Below are positions 22,086-34,479 of a DNA stretch of 64,000 nucleotides, piece after piece. This DNA is from Rapana venosa. Lineage: Eukaryota; Mollusca; Gastropoda; Neogastropoda; Muricidae. The position numbers were made by a program, and so were the translations under genes. The DNA lies in assembly GCA_028751875.1 (NCBI GenBank), contig CM054162.1, positions 12,320,101-12,384,100 of the forward strand, given 5' to 3'. Every line of letters begins with the position of its first letter. Within the stretch, counting starts at the first letter, position 1. Below the pieces are notes generated by a model. That model was not told the DNA's origin, ran no database searches, and saw only the letters and a list, made by a program, of their open reading frames with translations.

Positions 22086-22494
22086 AAAGAAACAATGAAA
22101 AACGCACAATAACGCTAAGGAAATTCGCTTAAAGTTATTAAAAAAAAGCAATAAAAAAAAGCTGGGTCAAGCCAACCTGACGGATTCACTGTCATTCAGC
22201 AACAAAGGGTAGTGCTCTCCATGTATCTTAGGAGCTCATCAACCTGTTGCCTTGTCTCTTGTCTGTCAGCCAGGCCTCTGAGTGGATTCCCAGCTTATGG
22301 AAAACATCCCCTGGGGGGGTCTATTAGCCTAGGGGGGAGGCAAAGTCACTGGGCTGGTCATAAATTGTGTTATCTGAGATGGAGAGCATGGCTGGAGTTG
22401 GGGGATGCTGGTTTCTAGTTTTGGCAAAGGGACTGATCAATAGAATTATCTGGTGGATGGGAAGGATGGGGGAGTGGGGGGTAGTGGTATGCCA

Positions 22495-22710
22495 GTGTGT
22501 GTGTGTACAAGTGTATGTCATACACGCATACAGATAGGTATGCATGCACATATGTGCAAACACACATACTGACATAGGCATATTACATACACACCCAACC
22601 ATGCACATACATCACACCCACACAGAGGCATGCATGTGCATGCACGCGTGTACACACATACAGAGGCATACACACACTCACACACACACATGTATACACA
22701 CACACACATC
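22495..22710. repeat. Imperfect (AC)n/(CATA)n microsatellite
   Basis: AC-rich DNA with frequent ATGCATGC interruptions. Confidence 0.85.
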
Positions 22711-22962
22711 ATTGTTTCATGTTTACTTTTTTGGTGAGTTCAAATTTTGCTCATGAATGTTCAAGACAACTTTTTGTTGTTGCTGTTGAATGTTTAGTCA
22801 GAATGAATACCAACACACATGTATGCTATCTTCTCAATATTCATCCCACCCACCCACACCCATTCTGACACTTACGTAAGTCTTCAATTTTAACGTCTTT
22901 CTACTTTAAGTGATACCAGATTACTCTAAAATAGGAGACTGAATACAAGAGAGAGAGAGAGA

Positions 22963-23048
22963 GACAATGACAATTTCTTTTATTTCGAGGATAATGAATA
23001 AGCACTCATGTGCTTTTTTACATCCAGTCCCCACCCGTAGGGATACAT

Positions 23049-23107
<59 letters not shown>
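22963..23107 (-). mobile_element. T1-only retroelement 3' end beside (GA)n
   Basis: Minus-strand GGGTGGGGACTGGATGTAAA, the hairpin AAGCACATGAGTGCTT, then TTATTCATTATCCTCGAAAT and AAATTGTCATTGTC. It starts at nearly the same point as the copies at 61834-61940 and 63645-63740, and lacks one G of the TTCCATTATCC seen in SINEs. (GA)n fills 23053-23107. Confidence 0.7.
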
Positions 23108-23109
<2 letters not shown>

Positions 23110-23110
<1 letters not shown>

Positions 23111-24040
23111 ACTTTGTGTACACTTAAATTTCAATCAGGTTTATCCGTTTTCCTTCGCTTGTTGTTTGTAGTATACATACATGTATAATTTCAAGAGTGT
23201 CTGATCAGTTTTTCATTTTTATCCTTCAGTCAACTGTCCAGACACACTGACATGATATTAGTTTCTCATTTCTTCCCCCTCTCCATTACCCGATATCACT
23301 TTCTAGTGGGTAGACATGAAAACGAACACACACACCCACACCCTCTTCCCTTCCTTCCTTGGTTTTAACTTCCTGAACACTTTCCTTGGCTAATATCACT
23401 AATAACTCACTCCTTACCGGCCGATTTTTACAATGTGTATATGTACATACATCTCTGTATACTGGCTGTATGTGTTGATTAGTAAAAAAAAAAAATATAT
23501 ATAGACTAAAAAGATACTTAACACAAGTACATGAACATTTTCAGGGTTTCTTGTTGACATGTAGGTGGAAGGTCAAAGTTGAAAGCCAGCTCAAACTGCC
23601 GGATTTTTGTACAAAAGTTGACTAATTGAGCTAAAAAAAAAAATTTTAAGTCGGAGAGTCAAATCATGCGATGGCAGTGGTGCGTAGGTAAGTGCTGTGC
23701 ATGAGATCACTGCCATCACAGTGGATCGAAGAGAGCGAGTTTAAAATACAATTGAGTGAACAGATGTTGCCTTCACTCAGTTCAACAACAACACACACAC
23801 ACTTTATACACCCACGCACGCATGCATGCGCGTGCACACACACTCTCTCTCCACACACACACACACAGAGTGACACACACACACAATGTATACTGAGAAA
23901 AGCAACGAGACCTATAATATAATTCACATGAATATCCTGTTTCACTTATTGCACATAACTAATATGGAACGGTTAAATGACTGGACACGTCACATTGCTG
24001 GGAAAGTCCACATTGTTTTCTGACAAAGACTACTGAGATT
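23110..24040. other. Mostly unrecognised; short (AC)n at 23790-23885
   Basis: No splice-flanked coding segment or known element seen apart from the AC repeat. Confidence 0.4.
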
Positions 24041-24042
24041 GC

Positions 24043-24044
24043 TC

Positions 24045-24102
<58 letters not shown>
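24043..24102. repeat. (GT)n microsatellite
   Basis: Pure GT run of about 29 repeats at the T1 end of a SINE. Confidence 0.95.
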
Positions 24103-24106
<4 letters not shown>

Positions 24107-24117
24107 AAAAAATTTTT

Positions 24118-24465
24118 TTTATAATTTATTCTTTCATGTCGAGGATAATGGAATAAGCACTCATGTGTTTTTTTACATCCAGTCCCCGTGTGTATGCGGT
24201 TTTGTAAATTTTGTCATCTGTTTACACCGGCACACAATGGCCTACTCTTCCGAAAAACGGAACAGGATTTAACATGTGTGCAAGATGTTCTGCATGTATT
24301 CGAACACAGGGCCTCTGTTTATAGTCTCATCTGAAGGACTTTGACATTCAGTTCGATTTTTTTTGTCAAACTGGGAAGAAAGGGCGAGGCTGGGAATCGA
24401 ACCCACAACCTCACGGTTTACTTGTTGGCAGGGGAACATCTTAACCATCCTGCCACCGTCCATAC
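24118..24465 (-). mobile_element. Full-length SINE, head H2 + body + tail T1
   Basis: Head GGATGGTTAAGATGTTCCCC, consensus B box GGTTCGATTCC, spacer AAATCGAACTGAATGTCAAA and hairpin tail. It is flanked by (GT)n on both sides (24043-24102 and 24475-24552). Confidence 0.85.
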
Positions 24466-24923
24466 CGTACTCTGTGTCTGTGTGTGTGTGTGTGTGTGTG
24501 TACTGTAAGTGTGTGATGTAAGTGTATGTGTGTGTGCTATGTGTGTGTGTAATTTAACAAATCATACAGTGCACATGACAATGATGATCTCAGAACTGAA
24601 GCTGACCTAAGTCAATACTGACAGTGACATCATCATCATCTGCAATGCCATGACAATGTTCCGGGCTTCAAGTCATATGCTGACTCAATACTCATGTCAA
24701 TGATGTCATCATCTACAAACTGTACAATGCATCAACTGGCAATATTATTCTCCGTTTCACGACATCACTTGCTGACTCAATGTTGTTGATACCGTCATCT
24801 ACAATGTATTGCCCATGTTTAGTGTTCCACACGACATCACATGGTGACTCAATATTGTTGATATATCATCATTAACAATGTATCAACTGATCGGCCATAT
24901 TTTGAGTTTCATGTTATATATAT

Positions 24924-25051
24924 AAGGTAAAGGTAAAGGAGTCCCATAACCTATAAGGTCGTAGGGGAGCGAGGCGTCAGAGACCTCACTTCTCTAGGGC
25001 CAGCATATTGAGGGCGGCGCCCATCTCCTCTCCCTCGACTGCTTTACCTTT
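24924..25051 (-). mobile_element. 5S-SINE body without the 5S head
   Basis: Minus-strand AAGCAGTCGAGGGAGAGGAG through CAATATGCTGGCCC to GGTTATGGGACTCCTTTACC, matching 12070-12191. The copy is 5'-truncated. Confidence 0.7.
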
Positions 25052-25197
25052 TATATATGCTGACTCAAATTGGCTGATATCATCATTGACCATTACTTTG
25101 TCATTGTCCTGAATTTCCAGTCACATGATACCCTTTTAAAATATTTTAAAATTTTATTTTGCTTTGTTTTACATTCATAATTATTTTACTTTAAATC

Positions 25198-25470
25198 CTT
25201 AGATTTTGTTCTTGTTTTGTTGTGTTGCTTGTTTGACTGGTTGGAAGTTTTTCTGTGTTTTTTTTATTTTCCTGTTTTGTTCTGGTGTGGGTTTTTTGTT
25301 GTCGGTTTTGTTGTTGTTTTGTTTGATTGGGTTTTTTTGGTGTTTTTTTTGGGTTTGGGGTTGGGGTGTTTTTTTGGGGGGGTTGTTTTTTGTTGGTTGG
25401 TTTTGTTTTGTTATGGGGTTTTTTTTGGTTTTTTGTGTGTGTTTTTTTTTTTTTTGGGGGGGGGCATTAA
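25198..25470 (+). repeat. G/T-only, strand-asymmetric tract of about 270 bp
   Basis: Almost only T and G on the plus strand, with TTTTTTGGGGGGG blocks. The long Phe/Val/Gly and Lys/Asn/Pro frames here follow from composition. Confidence 0.8.
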
Positions 25471-25479
25471 TTACTGTAA

Positions 25480-26565
25480 CATGCAATGTCTTACAGACAT
25501 ATATTAACCCTCCACTTTACATGATGTTTTTGTTTGTGTTTTTTCCCCCCTCTCATTCTGTACTTGTAAACACAGAATTAGTCATTTAGTTGTCTACAAC
25601 CCATCTTTGAAACAAAATATAATTGATTTAATAAATAGAAAGTTCTCTACTAAAAAAAAAAGCAAGCTAACAAAACACAACACTAAGCAGCAAGCAGCAG
25701 AATTCTAATCAGTTAAAAGAAAATAAACTATAACCTTCAAATCAATGTACTAAAATGATGATTTTCTAAACAAAATACCCTCATTTAATAATAAAACAAA
25801 ACCCAAAAAATCCTGATTCCTTAAAAGTTAAAACAAGAAAACAAAAACAACCAACAAAACCACTCACCAGTAAAAACAGCAGCAGGACTCTTAATTCTAA
25901 ACCACACCAAGACACACCAACACAACACTCTTGTCAGAAATGTTCCAGCCACGTACAGCCCTCACTTATATATATATCTATCTTAATTTATACACCACCA
26001 CCTAAAAATAAAGGACATTCCTCTTCACACTTCCACTTATAACCTGGGTTTGTCCATCCAGAAATACTTGAACTGTTTCAGAAAGAAAAAAACTAACACA
26101 CAACCGTGCGTCACACACCCTAACGGCAACAACCATTCCTTTTGGGTCATGACGTGATGCCACAGGATGCGAAACACTTTCGAGACAAGTTCGGGAAGAA
26201 TCTGTCGACAGGAACTATTTCAGTATTTGGCCCAAAACAAAAGAAAGGCTCTTTGTGGTGTTCATGACCATCAGGTTGAAGTACGCACAAGCTATACGAC
26301 AAGTCATGATGATTAGCACTTATTATATCTTCAGTTTCTGAGTACCTTAAGGTGTGAGCTTTTTAAAACAAATGGCAACGTTTATATAATACATAGAAAC
26401 AAAGGCACCTCTTTGTTTTTCAATGGCTTGAAATCAAGCACACCTACTCCAAACTGTAAGTGATGGGTGATTTCACTTAAATAAACAACCACCTCTCCAG
26501 TTTTATTATTAAAACAAGAGCATAATAAAAATTGTAATGAAGTACCAGGCTACACTGCACATATA
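25480..26565. other. Stretch with no recognised feature
   Basis: A-rich to about 25870, then mixed DNA with some CpG near 26100-26290. No gene seen. Confidence 0.4.
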
Positions 26566-26858
26566 TATAGCCAAGTGGTTAAGACCATTCCACTTCAATT
26601 GCATGGGTCTATGAAGTCGTGGGTTTGAATCTCAGCAGCAGCAGCAGCATCTGATGAATTAAGGATGGGAATATTTACTGTTTCCCAGGTCAATTTAAAC
26701 TGCAGACCTGCCAGGGCATATTCCCTAAGTTATGAATACACATGTAGAACTGTAGCAGAAGATTATTAAAATTGCACATTACAAGATCCTGTAATGAATG
26801 TCAGCATTCAGCGAGTTATGGAAACACAAACATACCCAGCATGCATCCTGTAAATCAA
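26566..26858 (+). mobile_element. SINE, head H3 + distinct body
   Basis: Head ATAGCCAAGTGGTTAAGACC and B-box-like GTGGGTTTGAATCTC, an (AGC)n stretch, then TTTCCCAGGTCAATTTAAAC and the end ACCCAGCATGCATCCTG. It stops just where T2 begins in the copy at 10272-10640. Confidence 0.8.
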
Positions 26859-28200
26859 AACAAAAGAGCTGCTCTGAAGTGGAAATCTGTCAGCTGATGT
26901 AAGTGGGCAGCCCTCCAGCAGAGAACTTTTACCAGCAATGTATGTGTGTCCGACGATGACCTCCAAAACAGCAGAGGAGGCAGCTGCTGTTTCGGAAACT
27001 GGGCAGAAATTTGATTATAGTGGAGATGCCTTGCACACAGTACATCCCCACTCTCTCGGCCAAGTGGGCATAACAACAGTCAGCGTTGGAGATGTTCTCC
27101 AAAGGCCAACCAGCCCCCAGGGCTGCAGCACATAAGGACTGTGCGAGTCAAGCCTCCTAGTCAGAGTCACAGTCGATCACTTAAAGTTAAAGACTAAGCT
27201 GTAAAGTGGAATTCCATGAGTGGGAAAGAAAGCCACTGGTCATACTACAGCCTCTCACTTTGCTGCTGTTGCCCCCAGCGTCAAAGGTTTAATCAAGAAC
27301 TGTGATAAAGCCCAGCTTTACAAGCACGAAGATCAGGCACTACACATCCCACCACTGACCCAGTAAGGAAACGCAGCTCAAGACAGAAGAGAAGCAATCA
27401 ATCAATCTAAATTTTGTTTGTTTTAACTCAGTGCTAGCAGATGCAGTTTGTTCAATTTTTGGGGGGGTGGGTGTGGGAGGGAGGTGTAGAGAAAGTGGGC
27501 TTTATTGGGGAAAGAGGGGGGAAAAGTGGTTGTTTACAGTTTAGTAAAGGTAAGGGGTTTTGGGGGGTTGTTTTTTTTAAATTCACGTTTCATTTGCCTA
27601 CCACAGTTCATTCCTATTTTTGACTTTTAAATTTTATCAAATAGGCTCCGCCAGCCGTTCAACCTGCCCACGACACGCACAAGCTGAGAGTGAAAAATTC
27701 ATTCACGGCAGTGCCTCAACGACTCCTCGGGCAGTCAACGAAGAAGTCAAACCACCGTGCAACAGAAGTCTCATTTGACTTGGAACACATCCACTCCCTA
27801 GTGAAAAGTCGCCTCAAACACACACCAAACCCCCCCCCCCCCCCCCCACCCCTCTTCCACCCCCCCACCCTCCCTTCCATCCCCTTCCCCAAATGATCCC
27901 ACTGGAGGTATCCCTATCACCAGGCAATAGAAAATCGATAGTTTCTTCACTGCTCGGCCCCTGCAGACTGTCTTTAGAATCTAATGGTCACGGCACAAAA
28001 ACACAAGTCTGCGGCAGAGACAGAAAAAACTTCTAATCTTAAATGTGGATGGAACTGGACAGCCAGAGAGCATAGGCAGCGATGGACGGATCATCAGATC
28101 ATGAAACGACGTTGACGGACACTGTACGTTTTACTAGCTTTTATTAAGGAATTGAACTGTTCATCACAACAACACACACACAAAAAAGGAGTAATTTTCA
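26859..28200. other. Unrecognised mixed region with G- and C-rich tracts
   Basis: 26870-27400 and 27640-28130 have varied, GC-moderate composition and short open frames (for example 65 codons at 26938), but no domain or splice pattern that I trust. G-rich DNA at 27465-27570; C-rich DNA at 27830-27890. Could be an old transposable element or untranslated exon sequence. Confidence 0.35.
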
Positions 28201-28294
28201 TGAAGGGGTTTTCTTTTCTAGTATCATTATTAAACTAGCTTACTAAGACACCTTTAGTTTGTTTGACATTTGATTTATTGTGCCCAAATTTTAA

Positions 28295-28490
28295 AAAAAG
28301 AGTTTTTGTTTTTTTGTTGTTGGGTTTTTGGTTTAAATTTGGGGGTGGGGATGGGTGTTTGTGGGTTGGTTTTTTGCTGGGTTTTTTGGGGTTTTTTTTT
28401 GGGGGGAGGAGGGGGTGTTGTTTAGGGTTTGTTTTGGTTGGGGGTTTTTGGGGGGGGGGTGGGGGGGGGGGGGGAGAGTTGACTGTTGTG
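28295..28490 (+). repeat. G/T-only, strand-asymmetric tract
   Basis: T and G nearly exclusively, ending in a run of Gs near 28450-28475. Confidence 0.8.
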
Positions 28491-28504
28491 CCATTAAAAA
28501 TTTT

Positions 28505-28612
28505 TTTAATGTCTCTTTTTTTTTTTAGGACAATGGAATAAACACTCCTATGCTTTTTTTTCTTCTTCTTCTTCTTCTTCTTCAAACACCCAATCCCTGA
28601 TGAAATAATCAC
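28505..28612 (-). mobile_element. Degenerate T1 tail fragment with (CTT)n insert
   Basis: Minus-strand AGCATAGGAGTGTTTATTCC ATTGTCC resembles T1; an (AAG)n run at 28558-28583 splits it from the GGGATTGGGTG part. Confidence 0.5.
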
Positions 28613-29159
28613 TTTTCAATTGAAATATAATTCAACTCATACAATTTTAACAAAGTGAGTAGTAGTACTGAACATTTTTCCTGCATAAACGGCAAAATAA
28701 CCAATTTTCCAAATCAAATTTATGAAAGAAGGAAGAACTTTCTCAAAACAAATTCACACATAATTATCTGGCAATAACAACAACAACAAATAAGTGTTCA
28801 ATTCAAATAAACCGTCATAATGGCTTAGGTTAGACACAGTGATTCGAATGAACAAAACCACCAAGCAACCTACAGTTTTTCAATTAAAAGATCATGAACA
28901 GCATCTGTGGTCAGACCACATGATAATTTAAAAGAACTTCAATATAAAGTACTGGTAACAAATAATCACATTCACCATCTGTGGTCAGATCACCACAAAT
29001 CACTTCTTCAAAAAAGCACGAACTAGTTTACTAGCAGCGAACAATCACATTGACCAAAGTCAGCACAACACAACACACGGATCCAATCCATCCATGCTAC
29101 ATCATCAACACCGCCTAGTATAGGATTAACTAAGTCGATTTTATTCCAACCAGGTCAAC
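28613..29159. other. Stretch with no recognised feature
   Basis: AT-rich; a short internal similarity (CATCTGTGGTCAGA at about 28901 and 28977) suggests a local duplication. Confidence 0.4.
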
Positions 29160-29310
29160 CGGAAAATGGCAGAACTACTGTAGAGAAGACGGAACGAGGA
29201 AACAGGAAATCTTCATAATGGTCCGACATTCACAGCATGGACTGAAGCTGCGAATAATGACAAAATGGCCAACGACTTGCAACCGCCATGCCATTCACTA
29301 GCGCAAGCTG
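29155..29310. promoter_or_regulatory. Possible promoter-like stretch
   Basis: CpG-bearing DNA with an ETS-like ACCGGAAAATGGCAG (about 29158) and, on the other strand, GGCATGGCGG and GGCCATTTTG. Such motifs are common at animal housekeeping promoters. No exon could be attached, so this is tentative. Confidence 0.25.
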
Positions 29311-29527
29311 CTTCTTGCTCAATGATACTAGTAGTTGATACTGTGAGCAGTACGCCGGTAATTCCCACATCCTGTCTGTCTGTCTGACTGTGATGCTGCT
29401 GACAGTATTAAGTTCAAACTGAACATTCAGGGATGCTGTAGTGTAGTGGAAACCTTTGGTTTACAGTACAAGTTTGTACCTCGTATGGGGACAAAGCATA
29501 AAAGTCTTCAGAAAACCCAAAATATTT

Positions 29528-29815
29528 TATTTCATTCTTTTATATTGAGAATAACGGAATAAGCACTTATGTGCTATTTTACATCCAGTCCCCGTGTGTA
29601 TGCGGATTTGTGAATTCTGACATCTGTTCCCACCGGCACACAATGGCCTACTCTTACGAAAAGCAGAACAGGATTTAACATGTGCGCAAGATGTTCTGCG
29701 TGGGTTCACACATGGGACCTCGGTTTGTAGTCTCATCCGAAGGACTTTTGGGGAGAGTGGAGTCTGCACTGATGTGAACTCCAGGGGAAAATATCCCCTT
29801 GAACACGAGTCTAGA
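29528..29815 (-). mobile_element. SINE body + tail T1, head lost
   Basis: Runs from TATATTGAGAATAACGG through the body (GGACTTTTGGGGAGAGTGGA) and stops at TCCCCTTGAACACGAGTC, just before the B box. Confidence 0.75.
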
Positions 29816-29819
29816 GCCA

Positions 29820-30257
29820 CAGGGAAAGTCCCAGTCTTTTTCTGAAACCATACACTGATACAGGGATTTTGAAAATTGACATTACATGTGGTTGTGAAAA
29901 ATCACTAGTTAACCAGAACAGGAAAAGTCCAGGGTCTTTCTCTAAAAGTCTAAAACTAGTAATTTAAGCAAAAATCTGGGATTTTTTAATTTGACATGGA
30001 AGTGAAATCACTGCATTGTATTGTATCATTCATTATTGTATTAATGAAGATCATGACTGTTGTTGAAGCCTTCATTTCTTATAAGAAAAAAAAAGCTATT
30101 ACTAGAATAATAGTAATACTATTACTGTTAGTGCTATCACAGACAGACACACAGACACAAGACACACACATACACATGTATCTCACACAAGTATCTCGAT
30201 ATAAAAGAATTAAAAAAATAAAATACAATAAAATAACACACACATACATGCATATAC
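29820..30257. other. Unrecognised AT-rich stretch; short AC repeat near 30140-30185
   Basis: No gene or known repeat body seen. Confidence 0.4.
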
Positions 30258-30405
30258 ATTAAAACCTGTTCTGCCTTTACTGTTTCAGTAGAGGCCATTG
30301 TGTGCTGGTGGGATTCAATGACAAAAATTTACAAAGCTGCAAGCACACAGGGACTGGATGTAAAACAGCTTGAGTGCTTAAAAAATATCCTTGAACTAAA
30401 ATGAA
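30258..30405 (+). mobile_element. SINE 3' half (T1), first of three in a row
   Basis: ATTAAAACCTGTTCTGCC, GGCCATTGTGTGCTGGTGGG, GGGACTGGATGTAAAACAGC and a decayed hairpin and end. Followed by (AC)n. Confidence 0.65.
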
Positions 30406-30569
30406 CACACACACACACACACACACACAGTCACACATGTCATACACACACATCTCATCAAAACACACACACAAGTATTATACACACACAGTGACGCATA
30501 CACCATGAATTATTCTCAAAATAAAAGTTGTTTATCTAAAATTTAATTAAAATAATTCTTAAACACATA

Positions 30570-30715
30570 CACATACATTAAAACCTGTTCTGGCTTTCAG
30601 AAGAGGCCATAGTGTGCAGGTGGGATTGGGTGACATTTAAAATTTTTTTTACAAAACCGCATGCATACACCGACACAGAGATTGGATACATGTATGTAAA
30701 AAGAGACAAGAATCC
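30570..30715 (+). mobile_element. SINE 3' half (T1), second of three
   Basis: Same start point (ATTAAAACCTGTTCTGGC) as the copy 312 bp earlier, ending near ATTGGATACATGTATGTAAA; the final part is missing. A run of about 18 G follows at 30738. Confidence 0.6.
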
Positions 30716-30821
30716 GTTTCCAACTTCTAAATAAGTTGGGGGGGGGGGGGGGGGGAGAGAACCAACAAGGTACACACGTACACACACTCTCACACAAGCA
30801 CACAATACAGTCACACACACA

Positions 30822-30992
30822 CATCTTGCGCACACGTTAAAACCCGTTCCGCTTTTCGGAAGAGTAGGCCATTGTGTGGTGGTGGGAACGGATGACAAAA
30901 TTTACAAGACTGCATACACACGGGGACTGGATGAAATAAAGCACATGAGTGCTTATTCCATTATCCTCGAAATAAAAGAATAAAATAGAAAT
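30822..30992 (+). mobile_element. SINE 3' half (T1), third of three
   Basis: CTTGCGCACACGTTAAAACC through AAGCACATGAGTGCTT and ATCCTCGAAATAAAAGAATA. This one is complete at the 3' end. Confidence 0.75.
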
Positions 30993-30999
30993 AAACACA

Positions 31000-31355
31000 A
31001 ACACACACACACACACACTACTACCCCTAAATCTCTCAAAACCTAAACCAGCAAAAAGCAAACTCCGTCAATTCTGTCCCTGTCAGTCTCACAAACGTTC
31101 CTTATAACTCCTGGCAAAAATGTTAGATATCATCATTATCTCTGCTCTTCATGCAAGAATTAAAACGTTAGTCATCTTCCCTTTGTCACGGTCTACTTGT
31201 TGGGAACAAACTGTCCCCTTTTCTTTCTTCTAGGATGTTTCACCTGTCTGGCTGGGTTTTTTGGGCGGTTTTTTTCCCCCTCAAATCTTATCGCAAAACA
31301 CTGATCTTTTTTCTCCCCCTTGGAGACTTCTAGCTATCTTGTCTGGTGGAATTTA
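31000..31355. other. Stretch with no recognised feature
   Basis: No gene or repeat seen apart from a short (AC)n at about 31000. Confidence 0.4.
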
Positions 31356-31393
<38 letters not shown>

Positions 31394-31790
31394 TGTGTGT
31401 TGTGAGTGTGTGTGGGTGTGTGTTTTATAGACGACACAGAGAGAGTGTGTGTGTGTTAGTGTGTGTGTGTGTCACTGCGTGTGATGAGTGCGTGTTGTGT
31501 GAGTGTGTGTTGTGTGGTGTGAAGTGTGTGTTTGTGTGCAGGTGTGCTTGAATGTGTGCATGCCTGTGTGCATGTGTGTCTGGACTCTCCCTGTGTCTGT
31601 GTGCTCTCACAAACACATGCCTATCAGTGTAACTGTAAGTGTTACGTAAGAGACTGAGTATTGCAACTTGTAATAAAAGATTCCCTGTATCACTGTCAGT
31701 GTCTGACTCTGAGAGGAGAGAGAGGTGTGTGTGTGTGGTGTGTGTGTGTTGTGTGTGTGTGTGTGTGTGTGAAACTTGCTGTGCACAAGT
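31356..31790. repeat. GT-rich imperfect microsatellites
   Basis: Three GT blocks (about 31360-31425, 31445-31570 and 31720-31770) separated by short mixed DNA. Confidence 0.9.
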
Positions 31791-32079
31791 ACTGTGAACA
31801 TTATAACTTGTAATCTTGACTGTGTGTACTGAGCACACTGTAAACATTACCTCATTACCTGGGTGTGTGTGTTTTGTGCCGTAACTTGTATGAGTCTGTA
31901 TTCACATGTGTGATAACTCACGTTAGGTCTGTGTGCTATGAAGTAACTTGTCAAGTGCTGCGATAAGCTAAGGCAGTAGCTGCCTCCACTTGTCTGTGGA
32001 TGGTGGACAGAAATCACACACCGGATTCTATTTCAATGACAAAGACATAAAATTTATAGCACAAGCAAAGCCTTCCATG

Positions 32080-32540
32080 GACACACACACACACACACAG
32101 TGACACACACACGTGTACACACACACAATACACATACACACACAAGCGCGCACAGAGTTTGCCATCCTTTTACAGTGTGGGGGGGACAACGCTTGAGAAT
32201 TCATGCTATGTTCCGAGTCAGTGGGTTTCTAGTTTTGCTGCACTGGCAAGATTTTTGTACTGTACCTTTGTGGATAATAGCCACAGGCTCTCTTGTGAAA
32301 GTTATGTCATTATTTTATTCCATTTTAAATAAGAGACACTGAAGAATCTTCTAGATATCCCACTGTTTCACATCGTGTACCCTGTTCACTTTTAGAACAG
32401 AATTTGCACTTGATCACACAGTGACATACAGGTCTACACTCACACACACATGCACATGCAATGATGCATGCACGTGCATATATATTATACACACACAACG
32501 CACGTGTGTGCATGCACGTACACACACCACACTGACAAGC
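32080..32540. repeat. AC microsatellites at both ends of a short unique stretch
   Basis: (AC)n at 32080-32152, unique DNA, then AC/ATGCAC-rich DNA at 32430-32530. Confidence 0.8.
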
Positions 32541-34400
32541 AGAGACACAAAGAGAGCCAGAGAGACAGACAGAGCAATAGAGACTGAGAGAGACAGAGAG
32601 AGAGGTCTATGCCCTGCACACTCGGCCATTCTTCTTGCTTCAGCCATTTCAGGCACTGGACCTTAAGCTTGAAGCAACACAATCTGAATAATTTTAACAA
32701 AGTGATTATGTGAACCAGAATTTTTTAAATTTTTTAAAAAGAACCCCAGGTTTCTTCTTGCTGAATCAAGTTAATCAACCAGCCAAGCAAATTTAAACAT
32801 AACACCCAAAATAAAACCAGAAAAAGAAGGTTAAAAAGCAACAACAAAAACTTTCAAGGAAACAAAATATAATAGTGAAATAATCAAAAACATGTTTGTA
32901 AAGCCAGTGAATACTGTAATCTTTACATAATACTGAAATATGCTTTGTTCTTTTGCTTTCATTTTAAAATTTAAGGGTTTATGGAGGGGGGGGGGGGGGG
33001 GGTACATTTGGGCGGCATTAAAAAAAAATTTTTTTTTAGGGGTAATGGGGGATTGTTTCATTTAAAACTTTTACTTTCGTTTTTGGCTTTCTTTTTTTGT
33101 TTGGCAAGGTTTTCCTAGTCTGGTTTTTTGTTGTTGCTGCCTCATCTTTTCCTGTCCTGCTGTTCTCATACCACTTTAAAATTTTGTAATTCCGATCTCT
33201 CCACCCCAGGCTAAATATACATGTTTTATCCATGTTCATCATGCTACATCCTTAAGGTCAAAAATCCCTGAAGAGCTTAATAATATCCTGCTGCTGTGAG
33301 GCTACCAACTGGAACAGCCCTGCACTGCTGCTGGGTCTCTTCAGTGGTGTTCCGTACCAGTACCTGTTTGAGCCAGCATTATATAAATTATGTATGCTGT
33401 CATGACACACTGGTTGTTAAACTTACACCCCATACTGACCACAATAATAGCTAAGTCACCGAGACAGACTGAGTGAGACAACCACTTGCGACTGTGACCC
33501 CCATATATATCACTCCAGACAACCACCTTCTGCCATTAACCTAAGGCCTTGACATCAACTTCCCACAAACACGAAACGAAAGTCACCTGAAGAGCTGGTC
33601 AAGTTACAGGAGCAACACTCTAAAAATGGCATCCATAAAATGAATAACTTATGGTCATCTGTATGGTCCTACTACTCCTAGTCTAAAGTTATGTTAAGCC
33701 CACAGCAAACTCATTCTGGGCCAGTGGGTGGCAATCTGCTGGAGTAAGAATTTTTTTTTTAACCTATATGTATATGTGACCACCTTCCGCCCAGAAACCC
33801 AATTTATATACTGACCTTTGTGCCAGGGCAGCTGGTTTTGTGAAACCTGTTTCTTTTTTTAAAATTTATAATGTGAAAACATAGCACTTAGCTTACGCAC
33901 TAGTGACTTAGCATTTCCTTCTAGGTTTACAAAGTTACCAAAACGTTCACTTCAAAAACTTAAGTAATAATACAGTTTAACTTTTAAATTATCTTGATTT
34001 ATATATATTTTTTTAAATGATCACTAAAATTTTATTCAGAACTTGCAGGATATCAATCACTGCATTGCCTTTTCTACATTACGACTTCACGTGTTGCAAT
34101 GCATCTGCCAGCTCTCTATTCAATTTAAATTGCAAAATGCCATCTTTCAGTTTCACAGCTTTTGTGTCACAGAAAAAGGGCCAGAAAGTGGGTGTACCAT
34201 GCTGTAAAATTTGCTGAGGGCTCCACACACACACACGTTTTTTGGTGTGTTTTTGTGTGTGTGTGTGTGTGGGGGGGGGGTTGTGTTTTTTAAAAATTCC
34301 TGTTGCATTGCCAAGTTTCTTATCGAGATTTAAAAAAAACAAACAAACACATCCACATCTCCCGGTTTTTTGTTGTGTTTTTTTTGTGGTTTTTTTTTTT
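32541..34400. other. Long stretch without recognised features
   Basis: AT-rich with a G run at 32987-33003. 33240-33640 is more GC-balanced but shows no splice-flanked frame. A GT/G tract lies at 34250-34280 and a T/G tract at 34365-34410. Confidence 0.35.
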
Positions 34401-34411
34401 TTGGGGGGGGA

Positions 34412-34475
34412 GCGTCTAATATCACTAAAAGTGAACAGACGTAAAATTGAAGTCAACAACAACAACAACACACAC
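34412..34475 (+). mobile_element. Hairpin tail followed by (CAA)n(AC)n
   Basis: CGTCTAATATCACTAAAAGT, GAACAGACGTAAAATTGAAG, then CAACAACAAC. Same tail family as 1271-1390; the CACT/AGTG stem is kept. Confidence 0.6.
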
Positions 34476-34479
34476 ACAC

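Noticed and set aside
25199..25589. 127-codon Phe/Val/Gly frame that looks like a membrane protein
   Set aside because: It lies wholly in a T/G-only tract; hydrophobicity follows from base composition. The same applies to 28263-28612 and 61967-62222.
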